Origin: Clostridium sp.
GTDB lineage: Bacteria > Bacillota > Clostridia > Lachnospirales > Lachnospiraceae
Reading direction: 5' to 3'
Assembly: GCA_023667695.1 (NCBI GenBank)
Contig: JAMOZY010000028.1
Span: forward strand, 1-32,841
DNA: 32,841 bases
The translations under genes and the position numbers were made by a program. The notes beneath the pieces were generated by a model, which had not been told where the DNA came from, did not search any database, and worked only from the letters and a program-made list of their open reading frames with translations. Shown in pieces: positions 16,464 through 24,827 of the stretch. Positions within the stretch are counted from its first letter, which is position 1; every line of letters starts with the position of its first letter.

Positions 16464-17879
16464 TTATACCGGATATACTTTATTCTCCATGTCTGCTACA
16501 GATGTGTCAACCTTGGTTTTCTGCGCTTCCCTGTACTTGAAGAATTCTGTTGCAACCTGAGGGAATAAGGCATAGGTTAAAACATCCTCATCCTGCTCCT
16601 TGTATTGTGCCATTTCGGCCTCGATTTTATCCAATTCCGGCTCTAACAGGTCGGCAGGACGGCAGGTCAACGGCTCTGTATCGCCAATAACCTTTTTTTG
16701 TACCTCTGCATTAAACGGCTTAACGGTCTGCCCATATTTTCCTGCCAGCACATCCTTCGTCTCCTTGGTGGTGGTCTTATAGCGTTCACCGGTAATGACA
16801 TTTAATACCGCCTGCGTCCCTACAATCTGGCTGGACGGCGTTACCAATGGACATTCCCCAAAGTCCTTCCGAACTCTTGGAATCTCCTCCAATACATCAT
16901 AATAACGGTCCTCTGCCTTCATTTCCTTCAGCTGGGATACCATATTAGACAACATACCACCTGGTACCTGATACATCAGGGTCTTAATATCCACACCCAA
17001 TACCTTTGGATTCAATAAACCGGAAGCAATGGCTTCTTCCCGCAACGGACGGAAGTAATCTGCAATCTCTGCCAATAAATTCTGGTCAAAGCCTGTGTCA
17101 TATGGAGTACCCTTAAAGGTCTCTACCATAACCTCCGTTGCCGGCTGACTGGTTCCTAAAGCAAATGGGGACATTGCCGTATCAATCACATCACAGCCTG
17201 CTTCTACTGCCTTTAGATAGGTCATGGAAGCAACACCAGAGGTATAATGAGTATGAAGCTGAATCGGCAGACTGGAGCCTTCCTTCAACGCTTCTACCAA
17301 CTCCGTTGCCTTATATGGAACCAAAAGACCTGCCATATCCTTGATACAGATAGAATCCGCTCCCATATCCTCAATCCGCTTTGCAGTTTCCTTCCAGTAA
17401 TCCAGGGTATAAGCATCACCCAGGGTATAGGATAACGCAACCTGTGCATGTCCTTTTTCTTTGTTGGCTGCCTTTACGGCGGTCTGTAGATTTCTTAAAT
17501 CATTCAGACAGTCAAAGATTCGAATAATATCGATTCCGTTTGCAATGGACTTCTGAACAAAATATTCTACCACATCATCTGCATATGGACGGTAGCCCAG
17601 GATATTCTGTCCACGGAATAACATTTGCAGCTTGGTTTTCTTAAAACCGTCCTTTAGCTTACGAAGTCTTTCCCATGGATCCTCATGCAGGAACCGCAGG
17701 GAAGCATCAAAGGTAGCTCCACCCCAGCATTCCACGGAATGATAGCCAACCTGGTCCATTTTATCAATAATCGGTAACATCTGTTCCGTTGTCATACGGG
17801 TTGCAATCAGAGACTGGTGTGCATCCCGCAATACAGTTTCAGTAATCTTAATCGGCTTTGCCGCATTCTGATCTGCCAT
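16464..17879 (-). CDS. oadA: Oxaloacetate decarboxylase alpha / pyruvate carboxyltransferase subunit (OadA/PycB, 5S-like)
   Basis: Carboxyltransferase that exchanges CO2 between oxaloacetate/pyruvate and carboxybiotin. The 471-aa protein has an N-terminal HMGL-like TIM barrel: metal-binding Asp19 in LRDAHQS, His209 and His211 in LHTHYTSG, and the carbamylatable Lys180 in CIKDMAG. A C-terminal PYC_OADA domain begins at about 290 and includes the YQVPGGMLSNM motif. Unlike Klebsiella OadA (about 600 aa) it has no fused biotin domain; the carrier is a separate gene two positions upstream. That layout matches the 5S subunit of propionibacterial transcarboxylase and PycB. AAGGAGG precedes the ATG. 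It is the last gene of the operon. Confidence 0.92.
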   Translation of the reverse strand: MADQNAAKPIKITETVLRDAHQSLIATRMTTEQMLPIIDKMDQVGYHSVECWGGATFDASLRFLHEDPWERLRKLKDGFKKTKLQMLFRGQNILGYRPYADDVVEYFVQKSIANGIDIIRIFDCLNDLRNLQTAVKAANKEKGHAQVALSYTLGDAYTLDYWKETAKRIEDMGADSICIKDMAGLLVPYKATELVEALKEGSSLPIQLHTHYTSGVASMTYLKAVEAGCDVIDTAMSPFALGTSQPATEVMVETFKGTPYDTGFDQNLLAEIADYFRPLREEAIASGLLNPKVLGVDIKTLMYQVPGGMLSNMVSQLKEMKAEDRYYDVLEEIPRVRKDFGECPLVTPSSQIVGTQAVLNVITGERYKTTTKETKDVLAGKYGQTVKPFNAEVQKKVIGDTEPLTCRPADLLEPELDKIEAEMAQYKEQDEDVLTYALFPQVATEFFKYREAQKTKVDTSVADMENKVYPV

Positions 17880-17921
17880 AATATTTCCTCCTTCTATTCG
17901 GTCAATTCATTCTCAATCCTG

Positions 17922-19052
17922 TTATTTTACTCCAAAGATAGCCATAAAGGTTCCGGCTGCTACAGCAGTACCGATTACCCCGGCTACATTCGGACCCATG
18001 GCATGCATTAATAAGAAGTTGGTCGGATCGGCTTCCGCACCTACCTTCTGGGAAACACGGGCTGCCATCGGAACTGCGGATACACCGGCAGAACCAATTA
18101 ACGGATTTACCTTGCCCTTGGTTGCCCAGCACATCAGCTTACCGAACAATACACCGGCAGATGTACCGATGATAAAAGCAATCACACCCAGTAAAACAAT
18201 CTTTAAAGTATCCAGGGTCAGGAATGCCTGTGCCGTTGTGGTTGCACCAACTGAGGTTCCCAGCAGAATGACTACAATGTACATCAATGCATTGGAAGCG
18301 GTTTCCGTCAACTGCTTTACAACACCGCATTCCCGGAAGAGATTTCCCAGCATTAACATACCAACCAATGGAGCGGTAGTCGGAAGAATCAAAACAACGA
18401 CAATCGTAACGATAATCGGGAATAAAATCTTTTCCAGCCTGGATACCGGACGAAGCTGTGCCATTTTAATCTTACGCTCTTTTTCTGTGGTAAAGAGCTT
18501 CATAAACGGCGGCTGGATAACCGGCACCAATGCCATATAACAATAGGCAGCAACTGCAATCGGTCCCATTAAGGTTCCGCCCATTCCCAGCTTGCCAGCC
18601 AGGAAGATGGAGGTCGGGCCGTCTGCGCCACCGATAATGGAAATAGCAGCCGCCTCTTTTCCGGAAAATCCCATAAATATAGCCAAGAAGTATGCAGCAT
18701 AAATGCCGAACTGCGCTGCCGCACCCAGCAGAAAGCTCTTCGGGTTGGCAATCAGCGGGCCAAAATCCGTCATGGCGCCTACCCCTAAGAAAATCAGGGA
18801 CGGCAGAATACTCCACTCATCCAGCAGATAGAAGAAATGAAGCAGCCCCCCATCCTCTATAATGCCTGGGAACATATTTGAAAGTAACATACCAAACGCA
18901 ATTGGTACCAAAAGTAATGGTTCAAATCCCTTTGCAATTGCCAGCCATAAAAAGACCAATGCAAAAATAATCATCACATAATTTCCCCAATACAACGTAG
19001 AGAAGGCTGTCTGGTCAGCAAGATTTTGCAAGGTTGATATAATGTAATCCAT
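17922..19052 (-). CDS. oadB: Sodium-ion-translocating decarboxylase beta subunit (OadB/MmdB)
   Basis: Integral membrane subunit that decarboxylates carboxybiotin and uses the energy to export Na+. The 376-aa protein is very hydrophobic, with about nine or more membrane segments. The conserved motifs are [10 protein letters not shown] (about 140-149, holding the Asp required for Na+ transport), [13 protein letters not shown] and [14 protein letters not shown], then a C-terminal [15 protein letters not shown] and [12 protein letters not shown]. The sequence cannot tell OadB, MmdB and GcdB apart. AGGAGG lies 7 nt before the start. It stands between the biotin carrier and OadA. Confidence 0.93.
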   Translation of the reverse strand: MDYIISTLQNLADQTAFSTLYWGNYVMIIFALVFLWLAIAKGFEPLLLVPIAFGMLLSNMFPGIIEDGGLLHFFYLLDEWSILPSLIFLGVGAMTDFGPLIANPKSFLLGAAAQFGIYAAYFLAIFMGFSGKEAAAISIIGGADGPTSIFLAGKLGMGGTLMGPIAVAAYCYMALVPVIQPPFMKLFTTEKERKIKMAQLRPVSRLEKILFPIIVTIVVVLILPTTAPLVGMLMLGNLFRECGVVKQLTETASNALMYIVVILLGTSVGATTTAQAFLTLDTLKIVLLGVIAFIIGTSAGVLFGKLMCWATKGKVNPLIGSAGVSAVPMAARVSQKVGAEADPTNFLLMHAMGPNVAGVIGTAVAAGTFMAIFGVK

Positions 19053-19091
19053 TTATTTTCCTCCTGTCAGATTTCATAGTATGACAGTGCA

Positions 19092-19466
19092 TTAGTTCAA
19101 AGTCGCTAAGGTATCACCGGCTTCTACAGCAGCACCGACGGTAACATCAATACTTGCAACAGTTCCGTCCTCCGGAGCTACCACTTCATTTTCCATCTTC
19201 ATTGCTTCTAAGATTAATACAACATCACCTTTTTTCACTGCCTGTCCTACTGAAGCCTTGACTGCCAGAATCTTTCCTGGCATTGGTGCGGTTACGGTGA
19301 TACTGCCTGCTCCGGCGCTAGGGGCCGCCGGTGCAGGCGCTGCAGCCGGTGCTGCTGGCGCTGTGGCTACAGGAGCTACTGTTGGTGCAGGTGCTGCACC
19401 AGCGCCTAACTCTTCCACAGCTACATCATAAGCGGTACCATTTACGGTAATTCTATAATTTTTCAT
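19092..19466 (-). CDS. Biotin carboxyl carrier protein (1.3S/MmdC-like)
   Basis: Mobile biotin carrier that shuttles CO2 between the carboxyltransferases and OadB. From the ATG at 19466 the product is 124 aa: a short N-terminal strand region (RITVNGTAYDVAVEEL), an Ala/Pro-rich flexible linker at about 22-54, and a biotinyl domain with biotin attachment Lys90 in EAMKMEN. The size and lysine position closely resemble the propionibacterial 1.3S subunit. Two ATGs follow the AGGAGG: the one at 19472 leaves only 2 nt of spacing, the one at 19466 leaves 8, so the second is chosen. It starts 21 nt after the OadG stop. Confidence 0.93.
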   Translation of the reverse strand: MKNYRITVNGTAYDVAVEELGAGAAPAPTVAPVATAPAAPAAAPAPAAPSAGAGSITVTAPMPGKILAVKASVGQAVKKGDVVLILEAMKMENEVVAPEDGTVASIDVTVGAAVEAGDTLATLN

Positions 19467-19487
19467 TTTCATTTCCTCCTAAATCTA

Positions 19488-20294
19488 TTATCGAGATGCT
19501 CTTTTGATGGAACGTACAATTAACTGGTCACTGCTGACGATAGCAGAATCCTCTCTGGCGGCAGCGAAAACCGCTGCAGTAATCACGGCTACCAATTCCT
19601 GGTCATTCATTGGATTTTCCGAAGCCGGTACCGGGGCTGCCGGGGTTGCTGCTACTGGTTTTATTTCCTCCTTCTTTGCAGCCTGCGTCCGCTTCTTCTC
19701 TCCACTGCCCGGAAGATACTTAAACAAACTGATGATAAAGGAAATAAATATCAGTACCAGGAATACAATCCCCACGCCCATCAACGTATTCATACCTGCC
19801 ATCTTCATCAATTCGCCCATTGGATACTGGGTAGATACTACAATCTGAGTCAGATTATATGGCTTCGCATTTGGATTATACTCTGCCTTGGAATTTGGCT
19901 CGAAGGTAACCTCATAGTGAACCGTATAATTCTCAAACTCAAATGGAAGGATTACTGTCACAACATCCTGGTTGATGCCGGATACTTCATACTGAATGGC
20001 ATCAGCCGCTCCCACCGGATTGCCCGCCTCTTCTCTGGCGGTAAGTGTTCCGGCACAAAGCGTCTTATATACCTCTACATCAAAGCCCAGTTGTTCCGAA
20101 GTCCAAAATTCTTCTGCATCATTTGCATATAGCTCTAGGTTCTGGGCTTCTGTCCCAACGGTGAAAATAATAAGATTTAATTCCGTATTATAGTCTGCTA
20201 TATCAAAATCCTCCGGCAGAACGACCTCCTTCTGACATGCAGTAAGAGAAAACAGCATAGCAAACAGGAAAACGATTAAAAGTTTTTTCTTCAT
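19488..20294 (-). CDS. OadG-family gamma subunit with N-terminal lipoprotein domain
   Basis: Gamma subunits anchor and assemble the membrane decarboxylase complex. This one is unusually long (268 aa, against about 80-120 for classical OadG). It begins with a lipoprotein signal peptide ending in LTAC (lipidated Cys20), then an about 145-residue extracytoplasmic domain, one membrane helix at about 169-191 (NTLMGVGIVFLVLIFISFII, the OadG-type helix), a basic Ala/Pro-rich linker, and a C-terminal segment ELVAVITAAVFAAA...IVRSIKRA of the kind found in clostridial OadG proteins. A GAGGTGA ribosome site precedes the start. It stands between the acyl-CoA carboxyltransferase and the biotin carrier. 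Confidence 0.85.
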   Translation of the reverse strand: MKKKLLIVFLFAMLFSLTACQKEVVLPEDFDIADYNTELNLIIFTVGTEAQNLELYANDAEEFWTSEQLGFDVEVYKTLCAGTLTAREEAGNPVGAADAIQYEVSGINQDVVTVILPFEFENYTVHYEVTFEPNSKAEYNPNAKPYNLTQIVVSTQYPMGELMKMAGMNTLMGVGIVFLVLIFISFIISLFKYLPGSGEKKRTQAAKKEEIKPVAATPAAPVPASENPMNDQELVAVITAAVFAAAREDSAIVSSDQLIVRSIKRASR

Positions 20295-20308
20295 GCATCG
20301 TCACCTCA

Positions 20309-21733
20309 CTACTTCGCGCCATGCTTTTTTGCCGGCTTGTCTTCGCACTTGGTATAAAGCATTTCAAATGCTGCAATCAGCCGCTTTCTGGTTGCATCCG
20401 GAACGATAATATCATCTACAATCCCACGTCTTGCCGCTGCCATTGCACTGGCCTGCTGCTCGGCAAAGCTCCGTTTTTTATCTGCAAGCATTGCTTTCTT
20501 ATCCTCGGAAGCGGCAATCTCTTCTGCATACATAATATTTACCGCTGTTTCCGGGTCCATCACACCAAGCTTCGCATTCTGCCATGCATATTCAATATCT
20601 GCTCCGATTGCTTTGGAATTCATAGCGGTATAAGCAGAACCAAATGCCTCACCGGTAATCAGATTCACCTTTGGTACGGATGCACTGGCAAAGGCTGCCG
20701 TCATGGCAGCAACGGCTTTTGCAATTCCAGCCTCTTCTTCTACCGTTGCTTTATATCCCTTTACATTGGTCACGGTTAAAACCGGAATTTCAAATGCATC
20801 ACAGAAGGAAACAAACTCTGCCGCCTTATAGGCGCCCCTGGTAGAGAGAACCTCTCCGCCTTCCGTTCCCTGATTCGCTACACAGCCTACGGTAGCACCG
20901 TTAAACCGTATAAATCCGGTTACCATATCCTTCGCATAATCCTGCTTCGTCTCTACAAATAAGTTGTTATCTGAAATCGTAATCAACAATGATTTTGCAT
21001 CCTTGACATAGCCTTCCACTGCAACCGCCCGATTCAAATCATCCGTACAATCCGAATAAGACAAATCCGTTTCATTATTGGCAGGCAGGATTGTTACTAA
21101 TTGACGAATCTGCCCTAATACTTCCGCATCTGTATCAAACACACCATCTATATTACCAGAATTCACACTCTGGTACTCTGCAGAAGCCGTATCCAGCTTG
21201 GACACATGATTGCCATCCAGTACATTTGGTGCATTCACGAATAGTTTTGCATCCTCTCTGGTCATATAAGCAAAATCACTTAAGCCCGGAATGATTGCCG
21301 CACCGCCGCCACAGCTTCCAAATACTGCCGTAATCTGTGGTATCACGCCAGATGCCATTGCCTGCTTTGCATAAATGGTACCGAATCCATTCAGCGCATC
21401 CACCGCCTCCTGCATCCGCAGTCCGGCACAATCAATGAGTCCAATGACCGGCGCACCCATCTTTACTGCCATATCGTACATCTTGGCAATCTTTCCGGCA
21501 TGCATTTCGCCAATGGAACCATTCAATACTGCTGCATCCTGACTGTATACAAATACCAGGTTTCCGTCAATGACGCCGTAGCCGGTAATGACACCGTCAG
21601 ATGGTGTTTCTTTGTCTGCTAAGTTAAAATCCGTACTTCTTGCCGTTACATAAGCGCCAACTTCCACGAAGCTGGAGTCATCTAACAAAGAAGCAATCCG
21701 CTGTCTTGCAGACAATTGAGAATTATTGCTCAT
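20309..21733 (-). CDS. Acyl-CoA-type carboxyltransferase (MmdA/12S-like)
   Basis: Carboxyltransferase of the crotonase-like fold that moves CO2 between an acyl-CoA and biotin. The 474-aa protein shows both halves: an N-terminal half with LIDCAGLRMQEAVDALNGFG and the first oxyanion-hole glycines GSCGGGAAIIPGLSDFAYM (about 146-164), and a C-terminal half with GEAFGSAYTAMNSKAIGADI and the LGVMDPETAVNI motif. It is some 30-40 residues shorter and more diverged than typical MmdA or PccB, so the acyl-CoA (methylmalonyl-CoA, malonyl-CoA, glutaconyl-CoA) cannot be named. GGAGGG precedes the ATG. It is the first gene of the operon, behind a sigma-A-type promoter. No biotin carboxylase gene is present, which favours decarboxylase or transcarboxylase use. 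Confidence 0.85.
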   Translation of the reverse strand: MSNNSQLSARQRIASLLDDSSFVEVGAYVTARSTDFNLADKETPSDGVITGYGVIDGNLVFVYSQDAAVLNGSIGEMHAGKIAKMYDMAVKMGAPVIGLIDCAGLRMQEAVDALNGFGTIYAKQAMASGVIPQITAVFGSCGGGAAIIPGLSDFAYMTREDAKLFVNAPNVLDGNHVSKLDTASAEYQSVNSGNIDGVFDTDAEVLGQIRQLVTILPANNETDLSYSDCTDDLNRAVAVEGYVKDAKSLLITISDNNLFVETKQDYAKDMVTGFIRFNGATVGCVANQGTEGGEVLSTRGAYKAAEFVSFCDAFEIPVLTVTNVKGYKATVEEEAGIAKAVAAMTAAFASASVPKVNLITGEAFGSAYTAMNSKAIGADIEYAWQNAKLGVMDPETAVNIMYAEEIAASEDKKAMLADKKRSFAEQQASAMAAARRGIVDDIIVPDATRKRLIAAFEMLYTKCEDKPAKKHGAK

Positions 21734-21794
21734 ATCAAGCCCTCCGTTGTAAATTTATTTCATGGCCTACTAAAAACCAATTTCTGCCGATTAT

Positions 21795-21823
21795 ATTGTA
21801 TTCTTTCTTTCTGAAAATTGCAA
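21795..21823 (-). promoter_or_regulatory. Sigma-A-type promoter for the decarboxylase operon
   Basis: On the minus strand TTGCAA (21823-21818), 17-bp spacer, TACAAT (21800-21795), with a second TATAAT-like box immediately after. The leader to the carboxyltransferase ATG is about 55 nt. The rest of the 21734-22058 gap contains only AT-rich DNA and the opposing promoter for the alarmone synthetase; no gene was found there. Confidence 0.65.
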
Positions 21824-21990
21824 GGAATTTCTTCCTGTGATTCTTTTGATTATCTATCCTAATTTAACCCTGTTTTGGAAAAACTATTAGCAGAACGCAG
21901 ACAAAAAAACAGACCATGAATACACAGCCTATTTTTCCAAAAATCAAGATATCGCATCCAGAATCCAGCAAAAAAACAACCGCTCCTTCA

Positions 21991-22019
21991 TTGACCCATT
22001 TTTTTTCATGTGGTAAAGT
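21991..22019 (+). promoter_or_regulatory. Promoter for the small alarmone synthetase gene
   Basis: TTGACC (21991-21996), 17-bp spacer, TAAAGT (22014-22019) with TGG immediately before it (extended -10). The predicted start leaves a leader of about 35 nt before the ATG at 22059. Confidence 0.55.
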
Positions 22020-22058
22020 AAATATAAATGCAATTATTTACGAAAGAAGGAATCACAT

Positions 22059-22730
22059 ATGTTGGAGAAGCTGGAACAAACACCACATAATAAATATGAA
22101 TCCTATAACATTCCCAAGGTTTTCACCAATCAGCCTCATCTGTATAAAGAACTGATGATGATGTACGGTGGCGCCATTCGGGAAATTCAGACTAAGCTGG
22201 AGGTACTAAATGACGAATGTTCTGTCCGATATCAGCGAAATCCTATCTCATTCATAAAGACCCGTACCAAATCTCCGGACAGTATATTGAAAAAACTATT
22301 AGCCAAGGGCTGCGAGATTTCCCTGGAAAGCATTCAGAACAATCTCAGTGATGTGGCCGGTATCCGGGTTATCTGTCCTTTTATTGACGACATTTATGAG
22401 GTGGCACGAATGCTGACAATCCAGGATGATATTACGGTTATCAAAACAAAGGATTATATTCAGAATCCAAAACCAAACGGTTACCGTAGTCTGCATTTAA
22501 TCCTGGAGGTTCCGGTCTTTTTGTCAGACCGGAAGCAGAGTATGAAGGTAGAGGTACAAATCCGCACCATTGCCATGGATTTCTGGGCCAGTCTGGACCA
22601 TCAGCTCCGCTATAAAAAAAGCTTAAAAAATGCAGAGGAAATTTCCAGGGAATTAAAGGAATGCGCAGATACCATTTCTGCTACCGATCAGAAAATGCAA
22701 AACATCAAGTATCAGATTTATGGGTATTGA
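22059..22730 (+). CDS. Small alarmone synthetase, GTP pyrophosphokinase (RelQ/RelP-like)
   Basis: Makes (p)ppGpp by transferring pyrophosphate from ATP to GTP or GDP in the stringent response. The 223-aa length and absence of an HD hydrolase domain or C-terminal TGS/ACT domains place it among single-domain small alarmone synthetases. RelA/SpoT synthetase motifs are visible: LSDVAGIRVICPFIDDIY (about 96-113), KDYIQNPKPNGYRSLHL (about 131-147) and VEVQIRTIAMDFWASLDHQLRYK (about 166-188), the last with the essential Glu and the His-containing end motif. AAGGA precedes the ATG. It is the first gene of a short plus-strand pair with the DUF378 gene, diverging from the decarboxylase operon. Confidence 0.9.
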   Translation: MLEKLEQTPHNKYESYNIPKVFTNQPHLYKELMMMYGGAIREIQTKLEVLNDECSVRYQRNPISFIKTRTKSPDSILKKLLAKGCEISLESIQNNLSDVAGIRVICPFIDDIYEVARMLTIQDDITVIKTKDYIQNPKPNGYRSLHLILEVPVFLSDRKQSMKVEVQIRTIAMDFWASLDHQLRYKKSLKNAEEISRELKECADTISATDQKMQNIKYQIYGY

Positions 22731-22840
22731 CATTCCGGTTTTCCATGAATCAACTGCGTTCCCTGATTTGGAACTTCTAACCGCATGTATATTTTATCCT
22801 TCCCGGAAGAATACTATTCCTAGAAGGAGGTGTAGATATC

Positions 22841-23056
22841 ATGAACAATAAAGTATTAGACAGTATTGCTCTTACCATTGCAATCATCGGTGCTATCAAC
22901 TGGGGACTGATTGGGTTCTTCAGCTTTGACCTGGTTGCATTTATCTGCGGAAATATGTCCTGGATTTCCAGAATCATTTACGCACTTGTGGGATTATCCG
23001 GTTTATACCTGATTACCTTCTACATGTATGTAAATTCCGTCGCAGAACAGCATTAG
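22841..23056 (+). CDS. DUF378 family small membrane protein
   Basis: A 71-aa protein with two hydrophobic helices (about 7-37 and 43-65) and the family pattern ALTIAIIGAINWGLIGFFSFDLVA, which I recognise as DUF378. Function is unknown in the family. A very strong ribosome site, GAAGGAGGTG, lies 8 nt before the ATG, so it is likely well translated. It follows the alarmone synthetase by 110 bp and ends before a strong terminator. Confidence 0.88.
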   Translation: MNNKVLDSIALTIAIIGAINWGLIGFFSFDLVAFICGNMSWISRIIYALVGLSGLYLITFYMYVNSVAEQH

Positions 23057-23089
23057 TCATTAAATACGACGTCGTATGGAATGATACAA

Positions 23090-23143
23090 GCGGGCTATAC
23101 ACAGGTCAGAGAATGAAAGACCTTGTGTACAGCCCGCATTTTT
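23090..23143 (+). terminator. Strong rho-independent terminator after DUF378
   Basis: GCGGGCT-TACAC-GGTC (from 23090) pairs with GACC-GTGTA-AGCCCGC (to 23137), then ATTTTTA. The long GC-rich stem and T-run are on the plus strand. The stem also lies directly after the convergent SufB-like stop at 23145 and may serve it from the other side. Confidence 0.9.
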
Positions 23144-23144
23144 A

Positions 23145-24062
23145 CTATTTTAAGAATCCATTGATAATCTGCTCTTCTGCTTCCTGCTCTGTCAGCCCAA
23201 GGGTCATAAGCTTAATCAACTGTTCCCCTGCAATTTTGCCGATGGCAGCCTCATGAATCAGACTTGCATCAATATGATTGGCAGTCAACTGGGGCTTTGC
23301 CGTTACCTTTGCCTGGTCCATGATAATGGCATCACATTCGGTATGTCCGGAACAGGCGGCATTGCCATTGATTCCGGATTGAAAATACTGGGTGGATGCA
23401 TCCTTTGCCACAGACCGGGAGGATACACTGGCACTACTGCCTTCCCCATTCAGGTCAACTGTAAAATTCGTCTCCGCATACTGGCTGCCATGGGTCATGA
23501 TTTTTTCCTTTACCACTAAGGTGCCGCCGGCAGCCACATCCCCTTCTGTATTCCGAATCGTGGAATCCACGCCTTTAATCTGTACCGTTAGCATTTCCAG
23601 ATACGCCCCTTCGCCAACATGTACGATAGTGGTAGGATTGAGAATCCGCTTTCCGGTTCCCTCTCCTTCCCCATAATGCTTTTCAATATAGCGTACCTTT
23701 GCATTCTTTTCCACATAAAAGGTATGAATACCATCATGCTCCGAGGTATCTACACCACAGTTATGAATTCCACAGCCTGCTACAATGGTTACATCAGCGT
23801 CTTCGCCAATATAAAAATCATTATATACCATATCCTTTAAGCCGCTTTCGCTAAGCACCACCGGTATATGCACGCTTTCATTCTTAGTTCCGGGACGAAT
23901 GACAATATCGATTCCCGGTTTCTCCTCCTTGGTAATGATATCGATATTGGCCGTGGTATTTCTGCCTGCTAATTTGCCATTGGCGCGAATATTATAAGCT
24001 CCCTCCGGAACAGAATGGATATCGGCAATCTGCTCTAATAAGGTCTGTTGTATCTGATCCAA
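23145..24062 (-). CDS. SufB/SufD-family Fe-S scaffold (SmsB-like)
   Basis: Scaffold protein on which iron-sulfur clusters are assembled, working with the SufC ATPase. The 305-aa protein consists of the SufBD beta-helix core. It contains CGIHNCG (about 96-102), HTFYVEKNAKVRYIEKHYGEGEGTGKRI, a CSGHTECDAIIMD segment near 237-249 and the terminal motif HEAAIGKIAGEQLIKLMTLGLTEQEAEEQII. It is shorter than SufB (about 465) or SufD (about 430), and a single copy is paired with sufC. This matches the minimal two-gene SMS-type arrangement. SufS and SufU are not in the window. It starts 11 nt after the SufC stop. Confidence 0.9.
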   Translation of the reverse strand: MDQIQQTLLEQIADIHSVPEGAYNIRANGKLAGRNTTANIDIITKEEKPGIDIVIRPGTKNESVHIPVVLSESGLKDMVYNDFYIGEDADVTIVAGCGIHNCGVDTSEHDGIHTFYVEKNAKVRYIEKHYGEGEGTGKRILNPTTIVHVGEGAYLEMLTVQIKGVDSTIRNTEGDVAAGGTLVVKEKIMTHGSQYAETNFTVDLNGEGSSASVSSRSVAKDASTQYFQSGINGNAACSGHTECDAIIMDQAKVTAKPQLTANHIDASLIHEAAIGKIAGEQLIKLMTLGLTEQEAEEQIINGFLK

Positions 24063-24073
24063 AGCTATCCCTC

Positions 24074-24796
24074 CTATACGAGTTTATCCATCAATGTCTT
24101 ACATGCTGCACCGGTTTTATTTAATAAGCCGGGAAGAACCACCTCCCTGGTTCCGGTTTGCGTGATTTCTCCATCAGAAACCACAATAATCTTATCTGCA
24201 ATGTTCAAAATCCGTTCCTGGTGGGAAATAATCAGAATGGAACCGTTGATTTTCTGATGCATTTCTTCAAATACCTGAATCAGATTATGGAAGCTCCAAA
24301 GATCAATTCCTGCCTCCGGTTCATCAAAAATCGTGAACTTTGCAGCTCTGGCAATGGTCATGGCAATCTCAATCCGCTTTAATTCACCGCCGGACAGACT
24401 GTCATTTACCTCCCGGTTTATATAATCCTTTGCACATAGACCTACCTCCGCCAGATAGCTGCAGGCTTCTGTAACCCCAATCTGCTTTCCGGAAGCAAGG
24501 GTAATCAAATCCCGGACGGTAATCCCCTTAAACTTTACCGGCTGCTGAAAGGCATAGCCGATTCCTTTTCTTGCCCGCTCCGTTATACTACAGCCGGTAA
24601 TATCCTCGCCATCCAGCAGAATCTGTCCGGAGGTAGGGGGTACAATACCGGCAATCAGCTTGGCAAGGGTAGACTTACCGCCGCCGTTGGGTCCTGTTAT
24701 GGCAACAAACCGTTCCTCAATCTTAAGATTAATATTTTTTAATATATCTAACTGCCCATCTTCTACCTGATAACTAATATTTCTTAATTCCAGCAT
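24074..24796 (-). CDS. sufC: SufC-like Fe-S assembly ABC ATPase
   Basis: Cytoplasmic ABC-type ATPase that energises the SufB-type scaffold. From the ATG at 24796 (AAAGGA site upstream) it is 240 aa, the usual SufC size. It shows Walker A GPNGGGKS (about 34-41), Q-loop FQQPVKFKG, signature LSGGELKR, Walker B FTIFDEPEAGID (the EPEAGID ending is typical of SufC-like proteins) and the switch His in IISHQER. The frame is open to 24871, but that start lies inside the citrate synthase gene and has no ribosome site. Citrate synthase ends 31 bp upstream, suggesting co-transcription. Confidence 0.9.
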   Translation of the reverse strand: MLELRNISYQVEDGQLDILKNINLKIEERFVAITGPNGGGKSTLAKLIAGIVPPTSGQILLDGEDITGCSITERARKGIGYAFQQPVKFKGITVRDLITLASGKQIGVTEACSYLAEVGLCAKDYINREVNDSLSGGELKRIEIAMTIARAAKFTIFDEPEAGIDLWSFHNLIQVFEEMHQKINGSILIISHQERILNIADKIIVVSDGEITQTGTREVVLPGLLNKTGAACKTLMDKLV

Positions 24797-24827
24797 CTGC
24801 TTATCCTTTCCTGCGTACTGCACCGTA

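Noticed and set aside
17998-18540. 180-codon open frame on the plus strand
   Set aside because: It is antisense to oadB; the opposite strand encodes clear OadB motifs and the plus-strand product resembles nothing known.
20321-20779. 152-codon plus-strand frame rich in Cys and His
   Set aside because: Antisense shadow of the acyl-CoA carboxyltransferase; the composition reflects reverse reading of that gene.
16464-21733. Pyruvate carboxylase or acetyl-CoA carboxylase operon
   Set aside because: No biotin carboxylase (ATP-grasp) gene is present, and OadB and OadG indicate decarboxylation coupled to Na+.
21916-22155. 79-codon plus-strand frame before the alarmone synthetase
   Set aside because: It runs into the synthetase gene in another frame, lacks a ribosome site and has no recognisable motif.
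22757-22775. Terminator after the alarmone synthetase (GTTCC/GGAAC hairpin)
   Set aside because: The stem is only 5 bp and there is no T-run, so read-through into DUF378 seems as likely.
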